Source of the DNA: JAIXWP01 sp965247015
Lineage (GTDB): Bacteria; Bacteroidota; Bacteroidia; Flavobacteriales_D; Sanyastnellaceae
Direction: 5' to 3'
Assembly: GCA_965247015.1 (NCBI GenBank)
Contig: CBDFGG010000004.1
Location: 62,001 to 126,000, forward strand
Length of the DNA stretch: 64,000 nt
The notes below the pieces were generated by a model that saw only the letters and a list, made by a program, of their open reading frames with translations, did no database searches and was not told the origin of the DNA. Position 1 is the first letter of the stretch. Every line of letters begins with the position of its first letter. Below, piece after piece: positions 18,446 to 27,917 of the stretch. The position numbers and the translations under genes are program-made.

Positions 18446-19208
18446 GTTTGGCGGCGTTCCAGTAGGCGTCCATTTCTTCGAGCGTCATTTCGCCTAATTT
18501 TTTGCCATCCTTCGCACTTTCCGTTTCCATGTATTGGAAGCGGTAGATAAACTTCCGATTTGTTTTCTCCAAAGCATCTTCAGGATTAATGCCCTTGAAG
18601 CGCGCGTAGTTGATGAGAGAGAATAATAAATCACCGAACTCATCTTCCATTTTATCAGAATTCATATCTGCTTCCGCTTTGAATTCAGCTAACTCCTCAT
18701 TTACTTTTTCCCAAACCTGTGATTCATGATCCCAATCAAATCCAACACCACGTGCCTTGTCTTGCATTCGCTGTGCTTTGACCATCGCTGGTAAAGATTT
18801 AGGAACTCCCTCTAGTACACTCTTCTTTCCCTCTTTCAACTTGAGTTTTTCCCAATTTGATTTCACTTCTTCTTCATCCTGAACCGTCACATCGCCATAG
18901 ATATGAGGGTGACGGGAAATCAATTTATCACAAATTGAATTCAAGGAATCTGCGATATCGAAATGACTGGTTTCGCTTGCAATTTTTGCATAAAAAACCA
19001 TGTGAAGAAGAATATCTCCAATCTCCTTTTTGATCTCTTCCATATCACCATCAAGGATGGCATCTCCGAGTTCGTAAACTTCTTCTATTGTTAAATGACG
19101 AAGGCTTTCCATCGTTTGCTTTTTATCCCACGGACAACCTGCTCTGAGTTCGTCCATGATGATAAGCAAACGCTGGAAAGCCTCTTTCTTTTGTTCCATT
19201 GAATTCAT
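18435..19208 (-). CDS. mazG: Nucleoside triphosphate pyrophosphohydrolase MazG
   Basis: MazG hydrolyses NTPs and dNTPs to the monophosphate and pyrophosphate, cleansing the nucleotide pool. The 257-residue length is typical of the two-domain form. The N-terminal domain has CPWDKKQTMESL and the Mg-binding pattern E42-E43-xx-E46 with E62-xx-D65. A second MazG-like domain follows with EDEFGDLLFSLINYAR. ATG codons at 19208 and 19199 are both possible starts. The final residues (RTR) and the stop codon come from a hairpin module of tract B. It runs in the same direction as the TonB receptor gene, whose end is 13 bp upstream. Confidence 0.95.
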   Translation of the reverse strand: MNSMEQKKEAFQRLLIIMDELRAGCPWDKKQTMESLRHLTIEEVYELGDAILDGDMEEIKKEIGDILLHMVFYAKIASETSHFDIADSLNSICDKLISRHPHIYGDVTVQDEEEVKSNWEKLKLKEGKKSVLEGVPKSLPAMVKAQRMQDKARGVGFDWDHESQVWEKVNEELAEFKAEADMNSDKMEDEFGDLLFSLINYARFKGINPEDALEKTNRKFIYRFQYMETESAKDGKKLGEMTLEEMDAYWNAAKRTR

Positions 19209-19221
19209 GGAACAAAGGTAA

Positions 19222-21402
19222 TTAGAACTTCAATCCTACTGTGGCAAAAATCGTACGTGCATTCGCTGGTAAAAGTCCAGGACCTGGATAGCCCCCGGCT
19301 CTGCGTGTTGCATAACGCTCGTCTGTCAAATTGTTAGCTCCAATACTAAATAAGTAGTTTGGTGTTGGCTTGAATGACAATGTCAAATCCGAAACTTGAT
19401 AGCCTTCCAACTTACCCGATTGAGCATTTGCAGTTGGTTCTTCTGTATTGTTTGCATCAGTATAGAAATCGCTGCTCATGTTCCATTGATAGGTGATTGC
19501 AAACTTGCGATATGCATAAGTCAATCCCGCTCTGTGAATTTGCTCGGGAGCATATTCCACTTCATTTCCCACAATACTTAAAGCAGTGTTTTCTACTGCT
19601 GCAGGATTATTCCATTCGATATATTCAGCGTTGGTGAATCCAGCAGAAATAAATAAATCAAGACAACCAAATCGATTTTTATCTACATCAAAGGCTTTGC
19701 ATGGCGACCACTCCAAGTAGGCTTCTACTCCAGTCGTTTCGGTAGCGCCAACATTACGCACATTCACTACACCATTCTCTGTGACACGACCAATACGGTT
19801 GTCATAAAGCATATAATAAGCGCTTACATCATAGCTAAATCCGCGACCGATTTTACCTCTAACACCTAAGTCTGCAGAATAGCCTGATGCATCTTCAAGA
19901 TTTGGATCTACAACATCCGTTGTAGCAGATGGAGTCAAATCAGAGAACATCACTGGGCGATAGGCTTTCGCGAAACTCGCATAAATTTCTGCAACCTTCT
20001 TGATGTGATATTCCGCACTCACGCCATAAACGAAAATATTTCTGGTGCGGCTATCATTGAGTTGCAAATCCGTTCCTGAGATCGTAGTATATCCGCTTGC
20101 TGAGCTTTCAATGGTCTCATAACGCACGCCTGGAGTGATGATAAAATTCTTTCCCACATGGAATATATTCTCTACAAAAATGGCAGTGTTGTTTGTTTCA
20201 AATTCCAATGCTCTTCCCCACTTTGGATTTACAAGTGTCAGATCAAAATCATTGCCTGCTGTGCCAGTGCCGCGCTGATTACGTTCTGTCACACCGTTGA
20301 AATATCTCACTCCTCCCGTTAACACGTGTTCTAACCCAAATAAATTATACAACTTCTTGTAACGTGCCTCTGCTCCCATATTGGTGTAGCTATCGCGGTC
20401 TACGGTACGTGCGAATTGCGCAGAATCCACCACATTCACAGCACTTGTAAATCCAACACTATTTCGCTCCGAAATCATTCCAAATATTTTCACATCAAGT
20501 TCATTCCGAGCGTTGATAGCATAGTTGTATGTGATTGCGGCAACATTCCACGGTGTGCCCATCCAGTTTCTCTCACGACCTGACTGACGCGCATTGCTTT
20601 TGAATTGAGCGTCTGTTAGTCCTCCTGGCTGTTGGCTTTCATAATCCATGTGAGTGTATTCAATGCCGACTTTCATTTTATTGGAAATTGCATAGCCAAC
20701 ATATGCATGTCCATTGAATATGCGGTAGCGGCTATTCTCTCTCCATCCGTCAGCAGTGCGAGAATGTAGATATGAATAGATGGTGAATTTTTTTATACTA
20801 GCACCAACGCCCACAAACGTATTAGTCAATCCATACGAACCGAATGTTTGTCTTGCCTCGACTTCAATTGGTTTGAGTTTATTCGTATTTCCTTTTTTCA
20901 AAATATAATTCAATGATCCACCGAATTGAGGGCCGAAGGCTAAAGAAGAAGCACCACGTAAAAACTCAATGCGCTCTACTGCTTCCATTGGAGGAGCATA
21001 ATATGCTTCTGGATATCCGAACGGATCGGCTGCGATATCATATCCATTTTGACGAACGTTGAATTCCCATGATCGATTGGGGCTGAGTCCGCGTGTGGCA
21101 ATGCTGGTTTGAATGCCCGAGCCATCGCTCTCCCACACGTTGACTCCAGGCACTCTTCCAAAAATTTGACGATTGTTGTTAATTGATAAGTCTGCGTTGA
21201 GATTGTTGGGACGAATGAGTTCATTCTTTTTCCCAGCATAAATAATAGCTCCTACTACCTCATCCATTTTATCCCGACCTACAGGATTCAAAGTGATAAC
21301 TTCGATAGTTGGTAGGTTCACCGCTTTAATGGTATCCTCCTGCGCCCATGATGTGATTATCCCCCCACAAATTGCGATCACCGCTACTACTGCTTTTTTC
21401 AT
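19222..21402 (-). CDS. TonB-dependent receptor, FecA-like siderophore/metal receptor
   Basis: An outer-membrane gated barrel of 726 residues from the ATG at 21402, which gives a clean signal peptide (AVIAICGGIITSWAQ); a longer reading from 21468 has no such fit. The plug domain has GRVPGVNVWESDGSG, IATRGLSP and VERIEFLRGASSLAFGPQFG. The barrel ends with the usual terminal aromatic (TVGLKF). The plug resembles FecA-type ferric-citrate receptors, but the ligand is a guess. There is no N-terminal signalling extension, so no direct sigma-factor control is expected. The upstream 157-bp divergent region contains a 20-bp perfect palindrome at 21459-21478 that could be its operator. Confidence 0.93.
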   Translation of the reverse strand: MKKAVVAVIAICGGIITSWAQEDTIKAVNLPTIEVITLNPVGRDKMDEVVGAIIYAGKKNELIRPNNLNADLSINNNRQIFGRVPGVNVWESDGSGIQTSIATRGLSPNRSWEFNVRQNGYDIAADPFGYPEAYYAPPMEAVERIEFLRGASSLAFGPQFGGSLNYILKKGNTNKLKPIEVEARQTFGSYGLTNTFVGVGASIKKFTIYSYLHSRTADGWRENSRYRIFNGHAYVGYAISNKMKVGIEYTHMDYESQQPGGLTDAQFKSNARQSGRERNWMGTPWNVAAITYNYAINARNELDVKIFGMISERNSVGFTSAVNVVDSAQFARTVDRDSYTNMGAEARYKKLYNLFGLEHVLTGGVRYFNGVTERNQRGTGTAGNDFDLTLVNPKWGRALEFETNNTAIFVENIFHVGKNFIITPGVRYETIESSASGYTTISGTDLQLNDSRTRNIFVYGVSAEYHIKKVAEIYASFAKAYRPVMFSDLTPSATTDVVDPNLEDASGYSADLGVRGKIGRGFSYDVSAYYMLYDNRIGRVTENGVVNVRNVGATETTGVEAYLEWSPCKAFDVDKNRFGCLDLFISAGFTNAEYIEWNNPAAVENTALSIVGNEVEYAPEQIHRAGLTYAYRKFAITYQWNMSSDFYTDANNTEEPTANAQSGKLEGYQVSDLTLSFKPTPNYLFSIGANNLTDERYATRRAGGYPGPGLLPANARTIFATVGLKF

Positions 21403-21458
21403 ACTATTTAGACCTATTCTAATTTGTTGCAAAGCAAAAGCCGGGGCCTCGGAGTGAC

Positions 21459-21478
21459 AATACCACAATTGTGGTATT
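21459..21478. promoter_or_regulatory. 20-bp perfect palindrome, putative operator
   Basis: AATACCACAATTGTGGTATT is self-complementary over all 20 bases. It sits 57 bp upstream of the TonB receptor ATG and 40 bp upstream of the -7 box of the divergent cargo gene. No T run follows, so it does not look like a terminator. A dimeric regulator is the simplest explanation; I cannot name the family. Confidence 0.6.
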
Positions 21479-21517
21479 TGGGTAAACCTGACATTTCCAT
21501 TACAATGTAAATACCCC

Positions 21518-21525
21518 TATCTTTG
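21518..21525 (+). promoter_or_regulatory. Bacteroidota -7 box (TATCTTTG)
   Basis: This matches TAnnTTTG and lies 34 bp before the ATG at 21560. No clear TTG -33 element is visible at the expected distance. Confidence 0.5.
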
Positions 21526-21559
21526 ATTGACCAAAACCAAATTATCTAAACCCCAACGC

Positions 21560-24500
21560 ATGTCAAAGTTTCATCACTACTGCATTGCATTCATTCTAAT
21601 TTTATTTTCCCTCAATACACGTGCTCAAGAGTGCGGCGGAGTTTCGGGAGAATTAACCATCACTGGCTATTCAACTATTGATGCGGGATATTTCCAAGTT
21701 TGTCAAGGAGATACCGTAAATTTCACATTAGCCAATGCTGTTCTGCCAAATGGCGAAAGCAATTATGTTTACACTTGGACCCTCGGTGGTCTTGTAATAT
21801 TGACGGATAATCCGAACCTCGAATACATCGCCAATCAAGGTGGAGTGGTGAATGTAAGTTTGAGTGTATCTCTTCCATTTTTATGTGAAAGTACTTTCCA
21901 ACTATCGAACGCTCTTTCAACTGTCGCATACCCAATTATTACTACTCCCATTGAAACAGGAGGATGTATCAATGGAGAATTAATTCTGGAGGGCACCTAT
22001 ATCCAACCGTCCCTTTCAGGAAATGCTTTGACATCAAATAATGGAGGATGGCTTCAAGATTTCTCTGAGCAAATTTTCACATTGGATGTTCTGACAGCTC
22101 TCCCTGGATCAACCATCGAAGACTGCAGTCAATTTGTGAGCGTGAACATGAATGCTGAGCATAGCTTTATGGGAGATCAGGTTGTAACTATTACTTGCCC
22201 TAATGGAACCTCAGTGGTGTTGCATCAACAAGGCGGTGGAAATACATTTTGGGGTGAGGCACTCGATGATATGTCTGGGACACCAGGTATTGGATACGAC
22301 TACTCGTGGTCTGCATCCTCTACTCTGGGTACAATGGCAGAGAATGGTTTTGGGGGAATTCTTCCTTCAGATACCTATCAACCAGTCGGCGACCTTTGTG
22401 ATTTAGTGGGATGTCCAGCAAACGGTACATGGACCATCAGTTTTGCTGATGTGTTTGCTGCTGATGATGGTCAACTTTTCAGTTGGGGAATTACCTTAGA
22501 CCAATCTTTATTTCTTACAGTTGGAGAATATATCCCGACCATTGATGCAGGTCCTACAGATACCTATTGGTACGCCACAGGAAACGGTTTTGCTGATGAA
22601 AACTTAGATTTATTAATTTCAAATACAGATGCCATTGGCACCACTGAATACATCTATCATGTTGAAAACAGCGCTGGTTGTGTTACGGAGCAGGTAATAG
22701 AAGTTGAAATTCAATCACCCGCAGAAGATATTGTTGTAGATGCAGGTTATGATTTTGTCGCAGATAATGTCTTTTTCCAATTAGATGGCGATGTAAGCAC
22801 AACTGCTCAATGTGGCGATCCGATTCAGTTTGAATACTGTTTGAGAAATAACTCTGATTTCTCTGTGACTTATAACCCTTCTATTTATTTTAATTGCAAT
22901 CAACCCATCACTCTTACAGTAATTAGTGGAACCTTAGAAACCAATTTTGACTTTCTAACGGTATACAACGGTCCTTCTACCGATGATGTGATCTTCGGAA
23001 GTTTTGATGGGAATTTCAGTGGGTTATTCTTCACTTCTACACACCCTACTGGCGCTATCACTATTCAGTTTACGACTGATGGATCTATCAGCTGCTCGGA
23101 TGGAAATCAACCTCCAGTGGTGCTACAAATCGCTACCTCTGGAGAATCGCAAATAATATATTCTTGGTCTCCTCCCACTGGTCTTACTGATACAGAGGTA
23201 TTAAATCCTGGTGTGGTAGAACCAAGTCCTGTACAATATGTCCTTTCAGCGTATTCAGCGACTTCGCCATATTGCGTAGTTACAGACACTGTAAATGTTT
23301 ACGCTGATACATTTGAATTCTTAAGCGTTGTATTCAATGATCTCAACGGTAACGGCATTAAAGAAACAAATGAACCTGGAATTGGAAACATTGAAATTGT
23401 GTCTGAAAATATGCTCGTCTATTCAACCAATAGTGGAGAGATTGATATTCCAATCGTTTATGGAGATAATGAGGTAGAAGTGCTATATGATCCTGCCATC
23501 TGGCAGCCAACTACTCCTACTTCACAAACATTTACTGCAGATGCATCGATGACAGCTTACAATGGCAATTACTTCGGACTACAAAGTATTAGCAATGTCA
23601 ATGCAGGTGCAATTTCACTCTTCCAAGGACAGCCGGTTTGTGGTCAATCAGAAGTACTTTTTGTAAATTATACAAATACTGGCTCAACCGCATTTTCTGG
23701 GCAAATTGAAGTGACCATTGATCCATTAGTATCGGTCATTGGAGGAGATCCATTTCCTTCGTCTATCGATGGCAATGTTCTTACTTTCAACGTAAACAAT
23801 CTCGCACCAGGCGAGGAAGGTGTAATTACAATGACTTATGTTAATCCTACAATCGATGGATTCGCGCCGTTCATGACATTTTCCGCAGCATTTATTTCAA
23901 ACGGAAATATACTTGATCAAACAAGTTTTACCAATCAATTAAGCTGCACCGAAACACTTACCAATCTTCAAGAAGAAACAGGTCTTGGTGAACTCGGACT
24001 CGTACTTCCTGAATCAACACTAGAGTACACCTTAAATTTCGACTATACTCTTTTAGGTCCGGCTGGATTGTGTACTGCACAAATGCCTTTATCAGAACAT
24101 ATTGATGTAACATCAATTGAAGTTTCGGCAAACTCAACCATTTATTCTACATACATTCTTTCTGATAATACGCTGCAGATACACTTGCCATATGTGGGTT
24201 TGGATTATGAAAATAATATCGTTCAAATCTCTGCACAATTACTTCCATCTGCAGTTCCGGGAACATTGATTGAACATACCTATACCGTACTTTATGATGA
24301 TTACGCGACTACCACTTCCAACCTCGAGAGCAATTTGGTGATGGATTGTGAGACGCAGCCTGTCATCATTTATCAAGACACTAATAATCCAGCTTACTAC
24401 TACACCAACGTGACTGGTGCTGATATCACTTGGTATAACAATGGTGAAATAATCGCAGAAAATGTTCCTTATGTGTATGTCAACTTCAGTGGAAATCTAA

Positions 24501-24814
24501 CGGCTACTGCAAACATAAATGGTGCATGCGAAATGATCTCAGCTCCAGTGATTGTTACTAATGTTGACGAAATAAAAGTAGGTTCTTCAATTTCACTTTT
24601 CCCTAATCCAACTAGCAATAGTTTTTCTTGGAACAGCACGGAAAGCATAACAACAATTGAGATTTATAATTCATTAGGACAACGTATTTTCCAAAACACA
24701 AATATTCTCACCAATCAGGTATCCACTTCCGAATGGGCGGTGGGAACATATCACGTAGTGATGGAAACCACGTCAGGTCTACGATTCCACCAATCTTTGG
24801 TGGTGTCTCGTTGA
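21560..24814 (+). CDS. Large T9SS type A cargo protein with P-domain-like and CUB-like modules
   Basis: 1084 residues from the ATG at 21560, which begins MSKFHHYC and gives a signal peptide ending NTRAQ. A PKD-like start is followed by a proprotein-convertase P-like domain (about residues 150-320, with MNAEHSFMGDQVVTITCPNG and GTWTISFADVFAADDGQLFS). A CUB-like module comes next (about 410-530, FDFLTVYNGPSTDDVIFG), then a SdrD-like segment (VVFNDLNGNGIKETNEPGIG). The C-terminus is a type A sorting domain beginning SISLFPNPTSNSF and ending SLVVSR. It is probably an exported, surface-attached or released adhesin-like protein. No protease catalytic residues are seen. Confidence 0.9.
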   Translation: MSKFHHYCIAFILILFSLNTRAQECGGVSGELTITGYSTIDAGYFQVCQGDTVNFTLANAVLPNGESNYVYTWTLGGLVILTDNPNLEYIANQGGVVNVSLSVSLPFLCESTFQLSNALSTVAYPIITTPIETGGCINGELILEGTYIQPSLSGNALTSNNGGWLQDFSEQIFTLDVLTALPGSTIEDCSQFVSVNMNAEHSFMGDQVVTITCPNGTSVVLHQQGGGNTFWGEALDDMSGTPGIGYDYSWSASSTLGTMAENGFGGILPSDTYQPVGDLCDLVGCPANGTWTISFADVFAADDGQLFSWGITLDQSLFLTVGEYIPTIDAGPTDTYWYATGNGFADENLDLLISNTDAIGTTEYIYHVENSAGCVTEQVIEVEIQSPAEDIVVDAGYDFVADNVFFQLDGDVSTTAQCGDPIQFEYCLRNNSDFSVTYNPSIYFNCNQPITLTVISGTLETNFDFLTVYNGPSTDDVIFGSFDGNFSGLFFTSTHPTGAITIQFTTDGSISCSDGNQPPVVLQIATSGESQIIYSWSPPTGLTDTEVLNPGVVEPSPVQYVLSAYSATSPYCVVTDTVNVYADTFEFLSVVFNDLNGNGIKETNEPGIGNIEIVSENMLVYSTNSGEIDIPIVYGDNEVEVLYDPAIWQPTTPTSQTFTADASMTAYNGNYFGLQSISNVNAGAISLFQGQPVCGQSEVLFVNYTNTGSTAFSGQIEVTIDPLVSVIGGDPFPSSIDGNVLTFNVNNLAPGEEGVITMTYVNPTIDGFAPFMTFSAAFISNGNILDQTSFTNQLSCTETLTNLQEETGLGELGLVLPESTLEYTLNFDYTLLGPAGLCTAQMPLSEHIDVTSIEVSANSTIYSTYILSDNTLQIHLPYVGLDYENNIVQISAQLLPSAVPGTLIEHTYTVLYDDYATTTSNLESNLVMDCETQPVIIYQDTNNPAYYYTNVTGADITWYNNGEIIAENVPYVYVNFSGNLTATANINGACEMISAPVIVTNVDEIKVGSSISLFPNPTSNSFSWNSTESITTIEIYNSLGQRIFQNTNILTNQVSTSEWAVGTYHVVMETTSGLRFHQSLVVSR

Positions 24815-24827
24815 TGATTTATTCGAA

Positions 24828-24867
24828 CGGGTGCGAAAGTGCTTTTTTAGAAGTATTTTCGCGCCCG
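24828..24867 (+). promoter_or_regulatory. Inverted repeat just upstream of prfC
   Basis: An 11-bp arm pair (CGGGTGCGAAA and TTTCGCGCCCG) with one G/T mismatch flanks an 18-nt loop. It begins 14 bp after the cargo stop and ends 12 bp before the prfC ATG. It has no trailing T run. It could be a weak terminator, or a 5'-UTR structure that limits access to the prfC start. Confidence 0.45.
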
Positions 24868-24879
24868 ATTTGAACAGAG

Positions 24880-26457
24880 ATGAGTACACAGAACGAAATT
24901 AGCCGCCGTCGCACTTTCGCCATCATCAGTCACCCTGATGCTGGTAAAACGACACTTACAGAAAAACTTCTTCTTTTTGGAGGAGCGATCCAAACTGCTG
25001 GTGCGGTAAAAAGCAATAAAATCACCAAGACTGCCGCGTCTGACTTCATGGAAATCGAGCGCCAACGTGGTATCTCTGTTGCCACTTCGGTGATGGTATT
25101 CGAATACAATGGTAAGCAAGTCAACCTGCTCGATACTCCCGGTCACAAGGATTTCGCAGAAGATACTTATCGCACCCTCACAGCAGTAGATAGCGTTATC
25201 CTCGTTATCGACAGTTCAAAAGGGGTTGAGGAACAAACCAAGCGCCTCATGGAAGTTTGTCGAATGCGCGATACTCCTGTAATTGTATTCATCAACAAAA
25301 TGGACTTAGAAGGTCGCGATCCGTTTGATCTTTTAGATGAATTGGAAGAAATTCTAAACATTAAAGTTCAACCGCTCTCCTGGCCAATCAGCAAAGGATA
25401 CTCTTTCAAAGGGGTATATAAACTGTATGATAAACAACTTCACTTATTTGAATCATCAAAAACAAAGATTGCAGCTGATGTAGTTTCTATTGATGATCTA
25501 AACGATCCAATGCTTGATCAGTTGGTCGGAGAGTATGCGAGTCAATTGCGTGAAGACGTGGATTTAATTGAAAATGTTTATGATCCATTTAGTGAGCAAG
25601 CATACCTCGAAGGAAAGCTCGCTCCTGTTTTCTTTGGATCAGCTATGAATAATTTTGGTGTTAAAGAATTGCTCGACAAGTTCGTAGAAATCGCACCAGT
25701 CCCACAAAGTAGAGATACCACTTTGCGTGAAATCAAGCCAGAAGAAAATAAATTTTCTGGATTTATTTTTAAAATTCACGCGAATATTGATCCAAGACAC
25801 CGCGATAGAATTGCGTTCTTACGTGTGTGCAGCGGACGATTTGAGAGAAATAAATTCTATCATCACGTTCGTTTAGAAAAAGACTTTAAATATCCAAACC
25901 CCGCTACATTCCTCGCTCAAGCAAAGAGTACGATTGATGAGGCCTATCCTGGTGATGTTATCGGATTATACGATACAGGAAATTTCAAAATCGGTGACAC
26001 ACTCACTGAAGGAGAAAAATTCATGTTCAAGGGCATTCCATCCTTCTCTCCAGAAATCTTCAAAGAATTGATCAATAAAGATCCGATGAAGACCAAGCAG
26101 CTGGATAAAGGGATTCGTCAATTGACAGAAGAAGGTGTCGCTCAGCTCTTTTTGCAAGAACCTGGATCTCGTAAAATCGTTGGTACAGTAGGAGAACTTC
26201 AATTCGAAGTAATTCGCTATCGACTTGAGAATGAATACGGCGCAAAGTGTGATTTTGAATCGAAGGTGTTTTACAAAGCATGTTGGATTACCACCGACAC
26301 CCCCGCGAAACTCGAAGAATTCAAGCGTATCAAAGGAAATAATATGGTGAAGGATAAAGAAGACAATGATGTATTCCTCGCGCCATCAAAATTCATCCTA
26401 GATATGGAACAAGCCAACTACCCGGAGCTTCAGTTTCACTTTACATCGGAGTTTTAA
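24880..26457 (+). CDS. prfC: Peptide chain release factor 3
   Basis: RF3 is a GTPase that removes RF1/RF2 from the ribosome after termination. The 525-residue length is normal. The G motifs are SHPDAGKTT (about 17-25), DTPGH (85-89) and NKMD (139-142), with the RF3-type insertion QRGISVATSVM. The C-terminal RF3 domain has FKGIPSFSPEIF and GTVGELQFEV. It stands alone on the plus strand; its 3' end overlaps the convergent HD hydrolase gene by 17 bp. Confidence 0.97.
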   Translation: MSTQNEISRRRTFAIISHPDAGKTTLTEKLLLFGGAIQTAGAVKSNKITKTAASDFMEIERQRGISVATSVMVFEYNGKQVNLLDTPGHKDFAEDTYRTLTAVDSVILVIDSSKGVEEQTKRLMEVCRMRDTPVIVFINKMDLEGRDPFDLLDELEEILNIKVQPLSWPISKGYSFKGVYKLYDKQLHLFESSKTKIAADVVSIDDLNDPMLDQLVGEYASQLREDVDLIENVYDPFSEQAYLEGKLAPVFFGSAMNNFGVKELLDKFVEIAPVPQSRDTTLREIKPEENKFSGFIFKIHANIDPRHRDRIAFLRVCSGRFERNKFYHHVRLEKDFKYPNPATFLAQAKSTIDEAYPGDVIGLYDTGNFKIGDTLTEGEKFMFKGIPSFSPEIFKELINKDPMKTKQLDKGIRQLTEEGVAQLFLQEPGSRKIVGTVGELQFEVIRYRLENEYGAKCDFESKVFYKACWITTDTPAKLEEFKRIKGNNMVKDKEDNDVFLAPSKFILDMEQANYPELQFHFTSEF

Positions 26458-27094
26458 CCTCCAAATAAAACTGCTCGAGGTACGCTTCCATAAAGGCGTG
26501 GCGCTGCTCCGCTAGTGCTTTGCCTGTAGGAGTATTCATTTTATCTTTTAACAAAAGCAGCTTCTCATAGAAGTGATTGATAGTTGGTGCTGTGGAGTTT
26601 TTGTACTCCTCTTTTGTCATATTTAAATTCGGTGCTATCGTGGGATCGTAGATCGCGCGATTTTTAAATCCACCGTAATTAAACGCACGAGCAATGCCCA
26701 CCGCTCCAATCGCGTCCAAACGATCAGCGTCCTGAACCACATCCAACTCTTTCGATTTATAATCACCACTTGAATGTCCTCCTTTGAAGGAGATGTGTTT
26801 AATGATATTTACAACCTCATTTTTTACATGATCAGAAAGCCCAATACTACTCATGTATTCCATCGCTCTGCGGGGTCCCAATTCTTCATCTCCATTATGA
26901 AACTTTGAATCGGCAATGTCATGCAACAAAGCACCCAATTCAATAATCAGTATATCTCCGCCCTCCGCTGCTCCTATTGCCTTCGCAGTATTCCATACGC
27001 GCTCGATGTGCAGCCAATCGTGACCACCTTCTGCATCGCGAAGCGCATCTTTTACATGACTTATTGTATGATTTACAATAACTGAATGTTCCAT
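26441..27094 (-). CDS. HD-domain phosphohydrolase
   Basis: A 217-residue cytoplasmic metal-dependent phosphohydrolase of the YedJ/HDIG-like small HD family. The metal ligands are visible as H29 (LHIERVW), H58-D59 (LLHDIADSKFH) and D122/D124 (QDADRLDAIG). The start overlaps the preceding lipoprotein stop as TAATG, so it is the last gene of the probable metal operon. The substrate is unknown and nucleotides are a common guess for the family. The link to metal uptake may be only co-transcription. Confidence 0.88.
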   Translation of the reverse strand: MEHSVIVNHTISHVKDALRDAEGGHDWLHIERVWNTAKAIGAAEGGDILIIELGALLHDIADSKFHNGDEELGPRRAMEYMSSIGLSDHVKNEVVNIIKHISFKGGHSSGDYKSKELDVVQDADRLDAIGAVGIARAFNYGGFKNRAIYDPTIAPNLNMTKEEYKNSTAPTINHFYEKLLLLKDKMNTPTGKALAEQRHAFMEAYLEQFYLEVKTPM

Positions 27095-27855
27095 TACTGT
27101 GCTGTTAAACGTGCTTGAATTTGATTCTCTTTTGACAGACTGTTTTTCACTCTCATGGTAAGAGTATATGTTCCAGTAGATGTAATTTCTGGAAAATCAA
27201 ACGACGTCAAATCGATACTCGTTTCTCCTTGAAATGGTAATGTATCGTTTACCAATGTGAGTCCTGTTCTAATCAAAGAGTAGAAAATAGTATCTACTCC
27301 TGTTGCATCCGTAATATTCCCCAATAATTGTATATCCGTTGGCGCAGTAGCGATCCATGACGTCACACTCTCCTCTGTAGTCAGAAGCGGTGTAACGCTT
27401 GCAATATTAAATTGAGGTCTTGTAGGATCTGATATATAAACATCCAACTCCTTCACTCCCTCATTTCCTTCCACATCAATTGCACTTGCTTCTGCCTTCC
27501 AAAAACCTTGAATGTTTTCAGGCAATCGCATCGTCCAGGAAAGCACGTCAGACTTTCCCGCAATGTCTGCAACATAACTGCTGTCCCACTCCAAGTAATT
27601 GGGAGATGTAAAAATGGATGAAATAGAATCTGTATAAAAAGCGGTGCCACGACTCCAATAAAATCGTGCTTGATTAAGCTCTTCGTCATCCGTGAATGCC
27701 GCATTCAACGTCAATAATTCACCGGTCTGAAAATATTGATAATCGGTCTCTACATCATTTATTCTAAACTCCGAAATGATAGGATCCATATCATCACCCT
27801 TGTGACAAGCGCTAAAGGCTGCGACTATGAAAACGAAATAAAATAGCTTTTTCAT
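27094..27855 (-). CDS. DUF4625-like lipoprotein, His-poor paralogue
   Basis: 253 residues with a lipoprotein signal (FSACHKG). It is clearly related to the lipoprotein encoded upstream: both have P(V/I)IS near the N-terminus, (D/Q)ELNQ, a W-containing strand, D-x-EGNE and then FxIxxxTP. The His residues that decorate the other copy are replaced here (GFWK where that one has GHWH). The gene is 62 bp after its paralogue, with a 13-bp-stem hairpin in the gap that ends 7 bp before this ATG. It probably sits in the outer membrane facing the periplasm or surface. Function is unknown. Confidence 0.8.
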   Translation of the reverse strand: MKKLFYFVFIVAAFSACHKGDDMDPIISEFRINDVETDYQYFQTGELLTLNAAFTDDEELNQARFYWSRGTAFYTDSISSIFTSPNYLEWDSSYVADIAGKSDVLSWTMRLPENIQGFWKAEASAIDVEGNEGVKELDVYISDPTRPQFNIASVTPLLTTEESVTSWIATAPTDIQLLGNITDATGVDTIFYSLIRTGLTLVNDTLPFQGETSIDLTSFDFPEITSTGTYTLTMRVKNSLSKENQIQARLTAQ

Positions 27856-27862
27856 TTTGCTA

Positions 27863-27900
27863 AAATAAGGAACCCCGCCAATTGACAGGGTTCCTTATTT
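27863..27900 (-). terminator. Hairpin between the two lipoprotein genes
   Basis: A 13-bp perfect stem (AAATAAGGAACCC at 27863-27875 with its complement at 27888-27900) closes a 12-nt loop. On the minus strand the stem is followed by only a short T-poor stretch and then the next ATG, so it may act as a partial terminator, an mRNA stabiliser or a translation brake. On the plus strand a T8 run follows, but no plus-strand gene ends here. Confidence 0.6.
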
Positions 27901-27917
27901 TTTTCTAGAAAATAAAA

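Noticed and set aside
18270..18497. Plus-strand open frame through tract B (MISAKPR start)
   Set aside because: It reads repeat modules and then runs antisense into mazG. The 16-bp module period is not a multiple of three, so no coding constraint is evident.
26441..26457. 17-bp convergent overlap of prfC and the HD hydrolase as a regulatory antisense arrangement
   Set aside because: Short 3' overlaps are common in compact genomes and several others occur in this window.
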